DNA of 64,000 nt from CAVZBW01 sp963778465. GTDB lineage: Bacteria; Actinomycetota; Acidimicrobiia; Acidimicrobiales; RAAP-2. The position numbers and the translations under genes were made by a program. A model generated the notes under the pieces. It had not been told where the DNA came from, made no database searches, and was given only the letters and a program-made list of their open reading frames with translations. This document shows, piece after piece, positions 27,207 through 36,985 of the stretch. The DNA is taken from positions 806,001-870,000 of the forward strand of contig CAVZUK010000003.1 of the NCBI GenBank assembly GCA_963778465.1, in the 5' to 3' direction. Numbering within the stretch: the stretch's first letter is position 1; each line of letters opens with the position of its first letter.

Positions 27207-27684
27207 TGCTTCTCCCTCCCCAAAACAGCGTTCGACAACGCTATTCGATGTCCGAGACATCGGCAATGGGCGCGGCCTCTTCTTGCCACGATGCCTTGGT
27301 CAAAGCCGGGGACCGTCAGGCAGCCATCTCCTCTCATGGGTTGAGTCCTTCTTTCGAGTGGAAAGCGATGAATGTCTCCGGGGCACATATCCATATGGAA
27401 TCGCTCTACCAGCAACACACCTCGCCGCGATTTCGAGTGGATGCACTGTGGGTAAATCGGGTCCGGCCGGCCATAAGACTGGTGCCATCGCAATAGCGCA
27501 GCGCCATTGCCGCGCCACTATCGGGCGAAAAGGTGACAAAGGCGACAGTCTTCGGACATCCGGCCACGCCGAGTGGAGCCCTGCCACTGAAACAATTCGC
27601 ACGTTGCACGCGTTCAGGCCCAAAGCTAGGGTGCGCACGCCAAAGCCGGTTCTCACGACCACCGACCTGCTGCCGGAGGGCAAA
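27207..27684. other. Long divergent intergenic region
   Basis: About 480 bases between two divergent exported-protein genes. It is less GC-rich than its flanks and contains a TCCATATGGA palindrome at 27390-27399 and the dyad at 27246-27262. No gene is supported. Confidence 0.5.
27246..27262. promoter_or_regulatory. Perfect dyad upstream of exported protein paralogue 1
   Basis: CGATGTC-CGA-GACATCG is a 7-3-7 inverted repeat 40 bases before ATG 27206. It is a candidate operator. Confidence 0.45.
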
Positions 27685-30585
27685 ATGCCGATGGACGTTT
27701 CCTTCAAGTCGAGCGGTAAGGCAAGGCCGGGACGCCGGGTCGGCCGCGCGCTCATCCCGCTCCTGGCGATGACGATGGTCGTGCCTTTGGCCTCCTTCGC
27801 CTCTTCTGCCCAGCCGGCCGGTGCAGCGGCCAATTCGCAGACCTCTCCGGACGGCTCTGCCTCGGGGTTCCACAACTCGCCGAGCGTCCCCTCGTCGACC
27901 ACCACCGCCCCGCCCACTACGACGACCGTCCCCCCGACGACCACTCCCTCGACCACGACCACGGTCCCCCCGGCGACCACTCCCTCGACCACGACCACGG
28001 TCCCGTCGACCACGACCACCGGGCCTTCTCCTGCGGTATCCCCGAGCACGACGACGCCGCTGCCGTTGCGCCCGGGGTCACCCCCGCCGGCCCCCGCCAA
28101 GCCGAGCCGCCAACCGACTCCCGCCGCAGCGCCCAACTGCCCGGAGGCAAACCCGACGTACACGAGCCCGTGCGGGCCGACCTACACGCTGCCGCAGTGG
28201 TCCGACTTCGGCGGTTGGAGCAGTCCCAGCTCCTACTCGACGATCCAGCTGGCCAATCTCGACGGCAACGGAGACGACGACCTGATCGGTCGCGACGCGA
28301 ACGGCCTGTGGGTAGAGCAGTTCGATTCGAGCACCGGCCAATGGCACCTCCAGGCGACGCAGGACGGTGGCCTGGCTCTCCCCTTGAGCAACCGGGTGGG
28401 ATGGACCCAGCCCCAGTACTACGAGACGATCCAGACGGCCGACGTGAACGGCGACGGCAAGGCCGACCTGTTGGCGAGGGGGGCTGCCGGCCTGCACACC
28501 TTCCAGTGGAACCCCACGACCGACAGTTTCGTCGAGGCCGGCTCAGTTCTGGCCGCCCTCTCCGACTCGGCGGGATTCAACCAGCCCCAGAACTACAAGA
28601 CCGTCCAGACCGCCGACGTCCTGGGCAACGGCTCGAAGCAACTGCTGGCGCGGGGACCGGCAGGCCTGTACACGTACCAGTGGGGCCCGACTGGCTGGAC
28701 CCAGATCGGCCCCGTCCTCGCCGCGCTCTCCGACGCGGCCCGATTCAACCAGCCCCAGTACTACGAAACGATCCAGACGGCCGACGTGAACGGCGACGGC
28801 AAGGCCGACCTGCTGGCCAGGGGACCCGACGGCCTACGCACCTACCAGTGGGGAACCAACGGCTGGACCCAGATCGGCAACGTGCTCAACCTGAGCGACG
28901 CCGGCGGGTGGAACCAGCCGCAGTACTACCGGACCATCCAGACCGCCGACGTGGACGGCAACGGCAAGGCCGAGCTCCTCGCCCGGGGCATAGCGGGCCT
29001 GCACACCTACGAGTGGGGGGCCAGCGGATGGACCCCCGTCGGGCCTACCCTCTCCAACCTCGCCGACGCCGGCGGGTGGAACCAGCCGCAGTACTACCGG
29101 ACCATCCAGACCGCCGACCTGGACGGCAACGGCAAGGCCGAGCTCCTCGCACGGAGCGGGAGCGGCATCGGCGTCTACCAATGGAACGGTGCGACGAGCG
29201 GCTGGACTCCGCTCTCGTCCAACGCGTTGTCACTTTCCGACCCCGTCTGGGAGAGGCCGGAGTACTACTCGACCATCCACACGGGCGACCTGGCGGGCGA
29301 CGGGCGCGCCGACCTCGTCGCCCGGGGTCCGTACGGCGTGCGCACCTTCCGGTGGGACGCGACGACGCGTTCGTTCGTGCGTCCCAGCCCCTACGGAGGG
29401 TTCCCGCCCTTCACCGGCGATCAGGTTGCGGCGTATTCGGCGCTGGGTCAGTACCTGCTCGGCCGATCAGCCGACTTCCGCCAGGAGACGTACGCCTCGC
29501 CGAGCAACGCCATCACCGAGGCCACCCTCGATCGCTACCGCACGCTGCTCGCGGAGCGCTGCACGCCGCTCGTCGCCGCCCAGGGCGTCCAGCCACCCCG
29601 CTATACGGACTGCAAGCCCCCTCCGTCCAGCACGGTCTCACCTCAGGCCTGGACCGCGGTCTCGAACCAGATCATCGCCGAGCTGTGGGCCGCGGCGGGG
29701 GCGGTCGGCTATTTCACGACCCTGGACGGCATCCAGACGAAGCTCTTCCAGGACCAGCAGGGGACGCTGCCGGCACTCGACGCGGCGCTCAAGTTGCCGC
29801 CGAACCCGCCCGACAGGAGCGCGAACTACCTCAAGCTCATCAAGTCGGGCCTCGAGATCGTGACCGACTACATCCAGTTCTTCCCCCTGGTCGGGCAGGT
29901 CCCGCGAGTGGTGCGGGCCATCGCACTGACGTCCCATACCTTGGGCGCCATCGGTGAGGCCTTGGGGCTGCGTGACGCCCCCAGCCCGGCGTCGCGCTGG
30001 GCCACGATCACGGATCAGGTCGCCCGCCTCCAGCAGAGCGAGCGGGACATCACCGAGGCCCAGCGTCGCTACGTGCTCGCCGACTACGGCCTGCTCATGA
30101 CCGTGGGATCGATGGTCAACGGGCGCGTGCTCACCCTGGACCCGACGGCCATGCTCAGCGCCGGGCGTCAGTCCTTCGCCCAGTGGGCCTACCAGCTGCT
30201 CGTCCCCGCCTACTGGCAGCGCTACGAGGTGAGTCACTGCCCGGCCAGCATCTTCACGACCTGCAGCATCCCGAGCGGGCCCACCGTGCGACCCACCGGG
30301 CCGAAGTCGTTCGTCGCCGTGCTCCAAAGCGACTCCAACTGCGTGGATGGCTTCTTCAACACGTCGTGCACCTGGAACACGCCCTCCCCGCAGGTGGGCA
30401 ACCTGATCTGGGGCATCCTCACCGACAATTGCAAATACAACCCGGCGCCGGGATCGACCGCCGCTTGGCGCTACGGCTGCAGCATCGGTTTCAGCCCGAA
30501 CGACCTCATCGACAATCGGGGAAGCTGGCAGTTCGGCACCGTCCGCTGCAATGTCCAGTACCTGCACGCCTGTAGACCCGCCTGA
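27685..30585 (+). CDS. Large secreted VCBS/FG-GAP repeat protein
   Basis: Protein of 966 residues from ATG 27685, preceded by GGAGGGCAAA. The signal peptide (ALIPLLAMTMVVPLASFA) is followed by a Thr/Pro linker at residues about 70-130. Residues about 170-560 hold seven repeats of some 60 residues, each with a WNQPQYYRTIQTADVDGNGK-type motif and LLARG..GL.TYQW. The DGNGKA acidic loops resemble calcium-binding FG-GAP blades, so a seven-bladed propeller is likely. The C-terminal 350 residues have several cysteine pairs and match the C-terminus of the secreted protein at 4907-7804. It is probably a surface or extracellular binding protein. The ligand is unknown. Confidence 0.85.
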   Translation: MPMDVSFKSSGKARPGRRVGRALIPLLAMTMVVPLASFASSAQPAGAAANSQTSPDGSASGFHNSPSVPSSTTTAPPTTTTVPPTTTPSTTTTVPPATTPSTTTTVPSTTTTGPSPAVSPSTTTPLPLRPGSPPPAPAKPSRQPTPAAAPNCPEANPTYTSPCGPTYTLPQWSDFGGWSSPSSYSTIQLANLDGNGDDDLIGRDANGLWVEQFDSSTGQWHLQATQDGGLALPLSNRVGWTQPQYYETIQTADVNGDGKADLLARGAAGLHTFQWNPTTDSFVEAGSVLAALSDSAGFNQPQNYKTVQTADVLGNGSKQLLARGPAGLYTYQWGPTGWTQIGPVLAALSDAARFNQPQYYETIQTADVNGDGKADLLARGPDGLRTYQWGTNGWTQIGNVLNLSDAGGWNQPQYYRTIQTADVDGNGKAELLARGIAGLHTYEWGASGWTPVGPTLSNLADAGGWNQPQYYRTIQTADLDGNGKAELLARSGSGIGVYQWNGATSGWTPLSSNALSLSDPVWERPEYYSTIHTGDLAGDGRADLVARGPYGVRTFRWDATTRSFVRPSPYGGFPPFTGDQVAAYSALGQYLLGRSADFRQETYASPSNAITEATLDRYRTLLAERCTPLVAAQGVQPPRYTDCKPPPSSTVSPQAWTAVSNQIIAELWAAAGAVGYFTTLDGIQTKLFQDQQGTLPALDAALKLPPNPPDRSANYLKLIKSGLEIVTDYIQFFPLVGQVPRVVRAIALTSHTLGAIGEALGLRDAPSPASRWATITDQVARLQQSERDITEAQRRYVLADYGLLMTVGSMVNGRVLTLDPTAMLSAGRQSFAQWAYQLLVPAYWQRYEVSHCPASIFTTCSIPSGPTVRPTGPKSFVAVLQSDSNCVDGFFNTSCTWNTPSPQVGNLIWGILTDNCKYNPAPGSTAAWRYGCSIGFSPNDLIDNRGSWQFGTVRCNVQYLHACRPA

Positions 30586-30631
30586 GCGGTGATGAAGCGT
30601 TGGCCGCCCTCTGGCCGGGTTACAGGTGTGC

Positions 30632-32947
30632 CTACCTGTCGACTCCGGCTGGCCAGTCACCGATGACCTGCTCGGCGGTGAGCGCTTCCAGTTCGGCGTC
30701 GCTCACCTTCAGCAGGCCTCTCAGGACCTCGGCGTTGTGCTCTCCGAGTGTCGGCGCCGGCGTCCTGATCCACCGGTCGATGCCCTCCCACTTGAGCGGA
30801 AGCCCGGGCATCGGATGGGTGCCGGCCACCGGATGCTCGCACGTCTCGAAGAAGCCACGAGCCTGAAACAGCGGGTGGGAGGAGATGCTGCGGAAGTCGG
30901 TCACCTCACCGGCGGGGACTCCGTGGGCGATGAGGGTCTCGACCGCCGCGGGCAGATCCTGCTCCGCCGCCCACGCCGCGATGCCCTCATCCAATCTGTC
31001 GGCCGCGTCCCGGCGACCCGGATAGGAGTCGAGGTCCGGGGCAACCGCCCACGACGGATCTCCCAGGGCGGACCGCAGACCGACCCACTGGTCGTCCGTG
31101 GCGACGGATACGGCGAGCCAGCGCTCCTCGCCCAGGCAGGGATACACACCCTGGGGTGCGAACCCGGCGGTCCTGTTGGCCCTGCGGGTCAGCAGGGCAC
31201 CGGTGGCGCTGAACTCGACGACCTGCTCTGCCGCCAGGTTGAGCGCGCTCTCGATCAGGGGCGCTTCGACGAGGACCCCTTCGCCTCTCTCCGCGGCTTC
31301 GATGAGGGCAACCTGCATGGCGAATGCCGCATGCATCGCGCCGTTGGGATCGCAAGGCCCCCGGGGGAGCATCGGCGGACCGCCGGGCAGGCCGGTGACC
31401 CACGCCAGGCCCGACATGGCCTCCATCGTCTGTGCGAAGCCCACACGATCGCGCCAGGGCCCGTCGAGCCCGTAGGCCGGCATGCGGACCATCACGGCGC
31501 GCGGGTTGATCGCATGCACCGCGTCCCAGTCGAGGCCGAATCCGTCCATGACCCGAGGGGTGTAGTTCTCGACCACGAGGTCGGCCCAACCGATCAGTTG
31601 CTTGGCGAGGGCCAGGCCTCGGGGGTCCGCCAGGTTGAGGGTGATCCCCTTCTTGTTGACGTTGATGTCGAGGAAGAACCCACTGCGCTCCCACCACTGC
31701 GGGAGGCTCATGAAGTATCCGGCGGCCGCCGGCCGCATGCCGTCGATCCGCTGGGTGGATTCGACGTGGATGACCTCTGCGCCCAGGTTGCCGAAGAGCG
31801 CCGTTGCCGCCGGGCCGGCCCACCAGCAGGTGAGATCGAGGACCTTGAGGCCCTCCATCGGGAGACCACCGGCCTCGGCGATCGCCGTTGATCGGAGGCG
31901 GGCCTCGACCGTTCCGTTGTGCTCGCCCAATCCCGGCGCCGGTGCCGTCCTGCTCGGCCACTCGCCGTTGACGCTGTAGGGCGTCCGGGGCTGGGTGAAG
32001 CGGCCCGACGGCGCGGGGATGAAGACCCGGCGCGCGGTCAGGTGTTCGTGTCGGGGCAGGTTCTCGCCGTTGCCGACCGGTGCCACCGGGATGCGGAAGA
32101 GCGACGCCTGCTCGATGACCTCGTCGGTCGTCAGCTGGGTCGTCCACGCCTGCAGCGCGGCTTTCAGCTCCGGCTGGCGAGTTGGGTCCATCCGGATCAT
32201 GGTCTGGTTGGCAAACTCCTCGTGACCGATGAGGATCATGAGGTCGGAGAACATCTGGGCGGCATTCGTGTTGAAGCCGACCCAGGCGTCCTTGGTCGGC
32301 TCGATGGACGGGAACTCGACGACCCTCGGGGGTTGGGGCAAGGGCGGCCGGTCCATCAGGCTCATCATGAGGTCGGTGAACAGCCCGGTGGAGATGCACA
32401 TCACCTCGGCCATGGACACGTCGATATGGGCGCCGCGGCCGGTCCGCCGGGCACTTGTGACGGCCGCCAGCCCGCTGGCGGCCCCGTACGCGCCGCTCAC
32501 CCACTCGGCGATCCGCCCGCCCGCCTGCACCGGCTGATGCCATTTCTCGCCGCGGGCGCCGAGAGAGCCGCACTCGGCCTGCACGGTGAACTCGGTGGCG
32601 GGCCGGGCGACCCAGGGCCCCGTCGCACCGAACGGGGTGATCGACAGGACCACCCGGGACGGGTCCGCCCGCTCCTCGGCGGTCGGCGGACGATCGACGA
32701 CCACGAGATCGGCGGTGTCGAGCAGATCGGCCACCTCGGTGACGGAGCGCTTGCCCGCGGCAAGGAACTCGAAGAGGGCGCCCGGCTCGCCCTCGGACCC
32801 GGAGTACCGGCGCAGGGGGTCGCCGTCGGGCGGCTCGACCTTGACGACGTCGGCTCCGGCGTCGGCGAACAGCTTGCCGGCATAGCCACCGGCGATGCCC
32901 GTCGACAGTTCGAGGACGCGCAGGTCACGCAGGGTCCGCAGCGACAT
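30632..32947 (-). CDS. Tandem (fused) CaiB/BaiF family CoA-transferase
   Basis: Protein of 771 residues made of two complete class III CoA-transferase halves. The first starts at LRVLELSTGIAGGYAGKLFADAG, the second at LKVLDLTCWWAGPAATALFG. The first half keeps the catalytic aspartate in GAHIDVSMAEVM. In the second half the matching place reads GVLVEAPLIESALN, so glutamate replaces aspartate and only the first site may be active. Such enzymes move CoA between carboxylic acids. ATG 32947 lies at the first residue of the fold. It is the last gene of a minus-strand set with the nitroreductase and the metallo-beta-lactamase protein, which suggests a shared CoA-linked catabolic pathway. Confidence 0.9.
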   Translation of the reverse strand: MSLRTLRDLRVLELSTGIAGGYAGKLFADAGADVVKVEPPDGDPLRRYSGSEGEPGALFEFLAAGKRSVTEVADLLDTADLVVVDRPPTAEERADPSRVVLSITPFGATGPWVARPATEFTVQAECGSLGARGEKWHQPVQAGGRIAEWVSGAYGAASGLAAVTSARRTGRGAHIDVSMAEVMCISTGLFTDLMMSLMDRPPLPQPPRVVEFPSIEPTKDAWVGFNTNAAQMFSDLMILIGHEEFANQTMIRMDPTRQPELKAALQAWTTQLTTDEVIEQASLFRIPVAPVGNGENLPRHEHLTARRVFIPAPSGRFTQPRTPYSVNGEWPSRTAPAPGLGEHNGTVEARLRSTAIAEAGGLPMEGLKVLDLTCWWAGPAATALFGNLGAEVIHVESTQRIDGMRPAAAGYFMSLPQWWERSGFFLDINVNKKGITLNLADPRGLALAKQLIGWADLVVENYTPRVMDGFGLDWDAVHAINPRAVMVRMPAYGLDGPWRDRVGFAQTMEAMSGLAWVTGLPGGPPMLPRGPCDPNGAMHAAFAMQVALIEAAERGEGVLVEAPLIESALNLAAEQVVEFSATGALLTRRANRTAGFAPQGVYPCLGEERWLAVSVATDDQWVGLRSALGDPSWAVAPDLDSYPGRRDAADRLDEGIAAWAAEQDLPAAVETLIAHGVPAGEVTDFRSISSHPLFQARGFFETCEHPVAGTHPMPGLPLKWEGIDRWIRTPAPTLGEHNAEVLRGLLKVSDAELEALTAEQVIGDWPAGVDR

Positions 32948-33021
32948 GGCGCAGTTCTACCAGCATGGACGTCGTCCCGCAGTGGCCCTCACCTGGGACA
33001 CGTGGCCGCTGGTCGGCCGGA

Positions 33022-33750
33022 TCACCTCGGTCGTTGCGCTGGCCCGGCCGACGTAAACCCCGTTCCCGGTGGGTCGACGGCCCAGTCCGGTGCCTCGCCC
33101 CAGGTCTCGCCGTAGACGAGCTCGGCCATCGGCCGACGGCGCACGGGGCCGTGGCGTCCCGCAGGCCGGCCGAGAGTGATCGTGCCGGCGAGGAACGTCC
33201 CGGTGGGAACCCGGAGCAGGGTCCGGAGCTCGGCGTCGACGGCGAAGTTCCACATGGCGAAGGCCCCTCCGTAGCCGAGAGCTCGGGCTGCCAGCAGGAG
33301 GTTCTGACATGCCGGATAGATCGATGCGCCTTCGCCCGGAGTCGGGTCCCGATAGCGCACCAAGCAGGGCAGGACCAGGACGGGGGCCCGCTCGAACTCA
33401 TCGACGTACTGCTGCATGGCCCTGGCCATGCGACGCTTGGGCGAGGTCTCGAGCTGACCCGAGCCGGTGTCGTAGCCGTCTGCCCGCCGCTTGCCTTCCC
33501 ACGCTCGCCGGGCGGCTTCGCCGATCAACTTCTTTGCGGCTCGAGCATTGGGGCCGTCCGTCAGGACGACGAAGCGAAACGGCTGCCGGTTCGAACCGCT
33601 GGGCGCCCGCGTGGCGGCGAAGAGCATTGCCCGCAGCGCCTCGGTGGGGATCTTCTCGTCCCGGTAACGCCGAATCGTTCGTGTCGTCGTCAGGCCTTGG
33701 AGAAGGCCGACGGCGTCCGCTGGCAGCGACTGGTTCTCGAGCTCGGGCAT
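33022..33750 (-). CDS. Nitroreductase family protein
   Basis: FMN-dependent nitroreductase-fold protein of 242 residues. The FMN-binding start TTRTIRRYRDEKIPTEALR and APSGSNRQPFRFVVLTD are characteristic. The middle (CQNLLLAARALGYGGAFAMWNF) and the GTITLGRPAGRHGPVRRRP end complete the fold. It lies nine bases from the metallo-beta-lactamase gene on the same strand, so they are co-transcribed. The enzyme may reduce a nitro or enone group, or act in an F420/FMN oxidation step. The substrate is not shown. Confidence 0.88.
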   Translation of the reverse strand: MPELENQSLPADAVGLLQGLTTTRTIRRYRDEKIPTEALRAMLFAATRAPSGSNRQPFRFVVLTDGPNARAAKKLIGEAARRAWEGKRRADGYDTGSGQLETSPKRRMARAMQQYVDEFERAPVLVLPCLVRYRDPTPGEGASIYPACQNLLLAARALGYGGAFAMWNFAVDAELRTLLRVPTGTFLAGTITLGRPAGRHGPVRRRPMAELVYGETWGEAPDWAVDPPGTGFTSAGPAQRPR

Positions 33751-33759
33751 GGCGTGTCG

Positions 33760-34560
33760 CTATTGGAACAGCCAGCTACGGCGTCCCTCGCCGGTGAGCA
33801 GGCGACCGAATTGGAGGCCGGGGAAGTGTGCGGCGGCGACGGGGACCTCGGAGCCCTCGAGCTCGCGGGCCAGCGAGTTGCGGGTGCGCCTCGCGAGCTC
33901 GGGATCGACGTCTCCCATCCCGCCCCATTCGTCGTCGAGGAGCTCGACCGGGCAATGGACGACGTCGCCTACGAGCAGGCCACGAGCGGCTCCCGATGAC
34001 AGGACGATGATCGAGCTACCGGGGGTGTGCCCCGCAGCGAGGCGGGTGTCGATGCCGGGCGCGAGTGAGACGTCTCCGTCGAACGGCTCGAACCGCTCGG
34101 TGACGGGGTTCATCGCCCTGGTGGCGTGATCGTCGGTGCCGACGAAGTGGTCCCAGTCACGGATGTCGCACCGGTAGGTGGCGTTCGGGAAGACGGGCTC
34201 GGCGTCACGGGAGACCCAGCCGATGTGGTCGAAATGGAGATGCGTCAGGACGACGTCCGTGACGTCGGCCGCTGACAGTCCGAGCGTGCCGAGGCTCCCC
34301 AACAGCTGCCCGAAGTTCTGGTTCCCGTCCATCGGGCCGATGCCGGTGTCGATGAGGATCCTGCGGTCTCCGCTCCGGACGAGGAACCCGCCCATCGCAA
34401 TCTCGAGCTTCCCCTCTTCGTTGAGGAGGTCCCGGTGAGCTGCCCAGTCCTCCGGGGCCGCCCCTTTGCCGACGACACCGAGAGCGGCGTAGGTCGGACC
34501 GGGCGGCACGGTGGCCTTGCCGTCGAACACGGAGTGGATCTCGAGCTCACCGATGTTCAT
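33760..34560 (-). CDS. Metallo-beta-lactamase fold hydrolase
   Basis: Protein of 266 residues from ATG 34560, which follows GGGGGGAACC. The zinc motif HLHFDHIGW is preceded by ILIDTGIGP, and later ligands are AAGHTPGSSI (His) and LLVGDVVH (Asp) with a final AAAHFPG. This layout resembles lactonase/quorum-quenching and hydroxyacyl-hydrolase members. It is the first gene of the minus-strand set, upstream of the nitroreductase and double CaiB. It is divergent from the single CaiB gene at 34733. Confidence 0.88.
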   Translation of the reverse strand: MNIGELEIHSVFDGKATVPPGPTYAALGVVGKGAAPEDWAAHRDLLNEEGKLEIAMGGFLVRSGDRRILIDTGIGPMDGNQNFGQLLGSLGTLGLSAADVTDVVLTHLHFDHIGWVSRDAEPVFPNATYRCDIRDWDHFVGTDDHATRAMNPVTERFEPFDGDVSLAPGIDTRLAAGHTPGSSIIVLSSGAARGLLVGDVVHCPVELLDDEWGGMGDVDPELARRTRNSLARELEGSEVPVAAAHFPGLQFGRLLTGEGRRSWLFQ

Positions 34561-34732
34561 GGTTCCCCCCTGCTGGTTGGCCGTCGCCTGCCGTTGGCCG
34601 GTGGTCGGAGCCCGACGGGTCGGAGCTACGGGGAGCGTAGGCGCGAGACGAGCGAGACCACCGGGGCGCACGAGCCGCCAGTATGGTGACGGGCGTCATG
34701 CGCCTCCGCACCACGGCCTCTTCACCGTGGCC

Positions 34733-35938
34733 ATGACGGCCGCCGGGCGAGGCGCGGGTGCCGGTCCTCTGAACGGCTACCGGGTGGTCGACCTCACCCA
34801 GGCGCGGGCCGGGCCGGTGTGTACCCGGCAGCTGGCCGACCTGGGCGCAGAGGTCGTCTCGATCGGGCATCCGGGTCGGGGTGATCTCGTCGGCGCCGAT
34901 CGTTGGAATCTGACGAGGAACAAACGGTCGGTCCTGCTCGATCTGGCCCGCCCAGAGGGCCGGGAGGTGTTTCTCGAGCTCTGCAGGAGCTCCGACGTGT
35001 TGGTCGAGAACTTCCGCCCTGCGGTCAAGCATCGTCTCCGGATCGGCCCGGAGGACGTCTGGAAGGTCAACGAGCGTCTCGTCTACGGGAGCATCTCGGG
35101 CTTCGGGCAGAGCGGCCCCTACGCCGACCGCCCCGGGGTCGACCAGATCGCCCAGGGCATGGGCGGGATCATGAGCGTGACCGGCCCGCCGGGAACGGGA
35201 CCGTGGAGGGCCGGCATCGCCGTCTCCGACATGGCGGCCGGGACGCTCCTCACGCAGGGCATCCTGGCCGCCCTGCTCGAGAGGGAGCGGACCGGGCGTG
35301 CCCAGTGGGTCCATACGTCCGTGCTCGAGGCGATGCTCAACTTCATGGACTTCCAGGCAGTGCGTTGGCCCAACGGCGAGGGGTGCCCCGGACAGGTCGG
35401 CAACGATCACCCGACCGTCGTACCCATGGGGTGCTTCCGCACCGGCGACGGCTATGTCAACCTGGCCGCCCTCTCCGACTGGGAGACCTTTTGCGACGCC
35501 GTCCAGGCGCTCGAGCTGGTCGATGACGAACGGTTCGCCACCCCCGGGGCCCGGTTGGAGAACCGGGACGCGCTTCGGCAGGAGATCGAGAGGCGCATGC
35601 AGCAGCAGCCCACCGCCTACTGGGTCGACCGGCTGGTCCGAGCAGGCCTGCCCGCCGGCCCCGTCTATCGTCTCGACGAGGTCTTCTCCGACCCGCAGAT
35701 CGCTCACCTGGCGCCGACACAGATCGTCGAGGGAGCTGACGGTAGGCAGATCACGGTGTTGGGCTACCCCGTGACGCTGACCAAGACCCCGGCCGCCATC
35801 CGCCGGGGAGTCCCCGCCTCGGGCGCCGACACGTTGGAGGTGCTTGCCGATCTCGGGCTGGACTCGGAACAGGTCGATCGGCTGATCGAGTCCGGCGTCG
35901 CCGCCACCGGGTCCACCGGCCGGAGCTGGTCCGGCTAG
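34733..35938 (+). CDS. CaiB/BaiF family CoA-transferase
   Basis: Protein of 401 residues from ATG 34733; an in-frame GTG is six bases earlier. The fold begins GYRVVDLTQARAGPVCTRQLADLGAEV, with RNKRSVLLDLARPEGREVF and DVLVENFRPAVKHRL following. The catalytic region reads QWVHTSVLEAMLNFMDF, so the usual aspartate place holds histidine, a variant seen in one CaiB subfamily. The C-terminal part contains NRDALRQEIERRMQQQP and GLPAGPVYRLDEVFSDPQ. It is the plus-strand partner of the fused enzyme at 30632-32947 and lies between the hydrolase and the enoyl-CoA hydratase. Confidence 0.9.
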   Translation: MTAAGRGAGAGPLNGYRVVDLTQARAGPVCTRQLADLGAEVVSIGHPGRGDLVGADRWNLTRNKRSVLLDLARPEGREVFLELCRSSDVLVENFRPAVKHRLRIGPEDVWKVNERLVYGSISGFGQSGPYADRPGVDQIAQGMGGIMSVTGPPGTGPWRAGIAVSDMAAGTLLTQGILAALLERERTGRAQWVHTSVLEAMLNFMDFQAVRWPNGEGCPGQVGNDHPTVVPMGCFRTGDGYVNLAALSDWETFCDAVQALELVDDERFATPGARLENRDALRQEIERRMQQQPTAYWVDRLVRAGLPAGPVYRLDEVFSDPQIAHLAPTQIVEGADGRQITVLGYPVTLTKTPAAIRRGVPASGADTLEVLADLGLDSEQVDRLIESGVAATGSTGRSWSG

Positions 35939-35981
35939 TCGCGGGCGCCCTCCCGCGTTCGAGTCGCAGCGGCCGGGTCCG

Positions 35982-36782
35982 TCATCGACCGGTGAATCGT
36001 GGCGGCCGCTTCTCGCCGAAGGCGGCCGTGCCCTCCTTGAAGTCGTCCGACGCAAAGCAGGCCTGGACCATCCGGTCCATGCGACCGTCGTCGATCGGAT
36101 CGGCTCCCGCACGAGTCCGCGAGATTGCGTACTTGGCGGCGGCGATGCTCAGTGGGGCGTTGTCGGCGATGGCCCCGGCCTGCTCCAACGTCACGGATCG
36201 CAGGTCGTCCCCCGGGACGAGTCGATTGACCAGGCCCATCCGCACGGCTTCGTCCGCACGCAGGCGGCGGCCCGAGAAGAGGATGTCCGCCGCATGAGCG
36301 GGTCCCACGACGGAGACGAGCCGGTCCACTCCGCCAAAGGGGTAACCGGCCCCGAGGCGGGCGGCGGGGATCCCGAACTGGCTGTCTTCCGACGCGATGC
36401 GGATGTCCGCCGCGAGGGCGATCAGGACGCCTGCTCCAAGGCAATACCCCTGGATCATGGCGAGAACCGGCTTCTCGAAGCTGGCCCAGGGGTCGATCAC
36501 GACCCGGCTGGAGGCGTCGGAGGACGGGGGAGCCAGAGCGGCTCCGACCTCGGCGAGCTCGGAGATGTCGGCGCCCGACATGAAGGCCCGGTCCCCGGCG
36601 CCCGTGACCACCACGGCACGCACCTGAACATCCGCTTGCAGGCTCTCGAGCACCCCGGGAAGCGCCTCTCGCATCTCACGCGACAGCGCATTGTGTTTTT
36701 CCGGGCGATTGAAGGTCACAATGGCGATCCCCTCGTCGACGTCGACGAGGAGCTGTTCGGTCCCCGAATCCAAGGCGCCCAC
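35982..36782 (-). CDS. Enoyl-CoA hydratase/isomerase family protein
   Basis: Crotonase-fold protein of 266 residues from GTG 36782 (VGALDSGTEQLLVDVDEG). The oxyanion hole lies in RAFMSGADISELAEV and in MIQGYCLGAGVLIALAADIRIAS. A glutamate in the active-site helix follows FGIPAARLGAGYPF. The C-terminus ends FGEKRPPRFTGR. Upstream in-frame starts exist, but none has a ribosome site. It acts in acyl-CoA beta-oxidation or a related step. It is convergent with the CaiB gene and divergent from the UGSC pair, so it is not obviously in the same transcript as either. Confidence 0.88.
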   Translation of the reverse strand: MGALDSGTEQLLVDVDEGIAIVTFNRPEKHNALSREMREALPGVLESLQADVQVRAVVVTGAGDRAFMSGADISELAEVGAALAPPSSDASSRVVIDPWASFEKPVLAMIQGYCLGAGVLIALAADIRIASEDSQFGIPAARLGAGYPFGGVDRLVSVVGPAHAADILFSGRRLRADEAVRMGLVNRLVPGDDLRSVTLEQAGAIADNAPLSIAAAKYAISRTRAGADPIDDGRMDRMVQACFASDDFKEGTAAFGEKRPPRFTGR

Positions 36783-36985
36783 GACGAGGATGGTGTCAGA
36801 ACACCGCCCCGAGCGCAGTTCGGGCCCCATCCGAGCGCCGGAGCGTCCCTCTTGTCGTGCGGATCCCGGTGGGGCGCAGGTGATCCCCACCCTCTGCGAG
36901 GGGCCCCCTTGCGGTGGACAGGGGCACGCCAGATCCCGGAGACTTCGACTCGCCTGGGCGTGCCGAAAAGGGTGAGGTGTGATCA

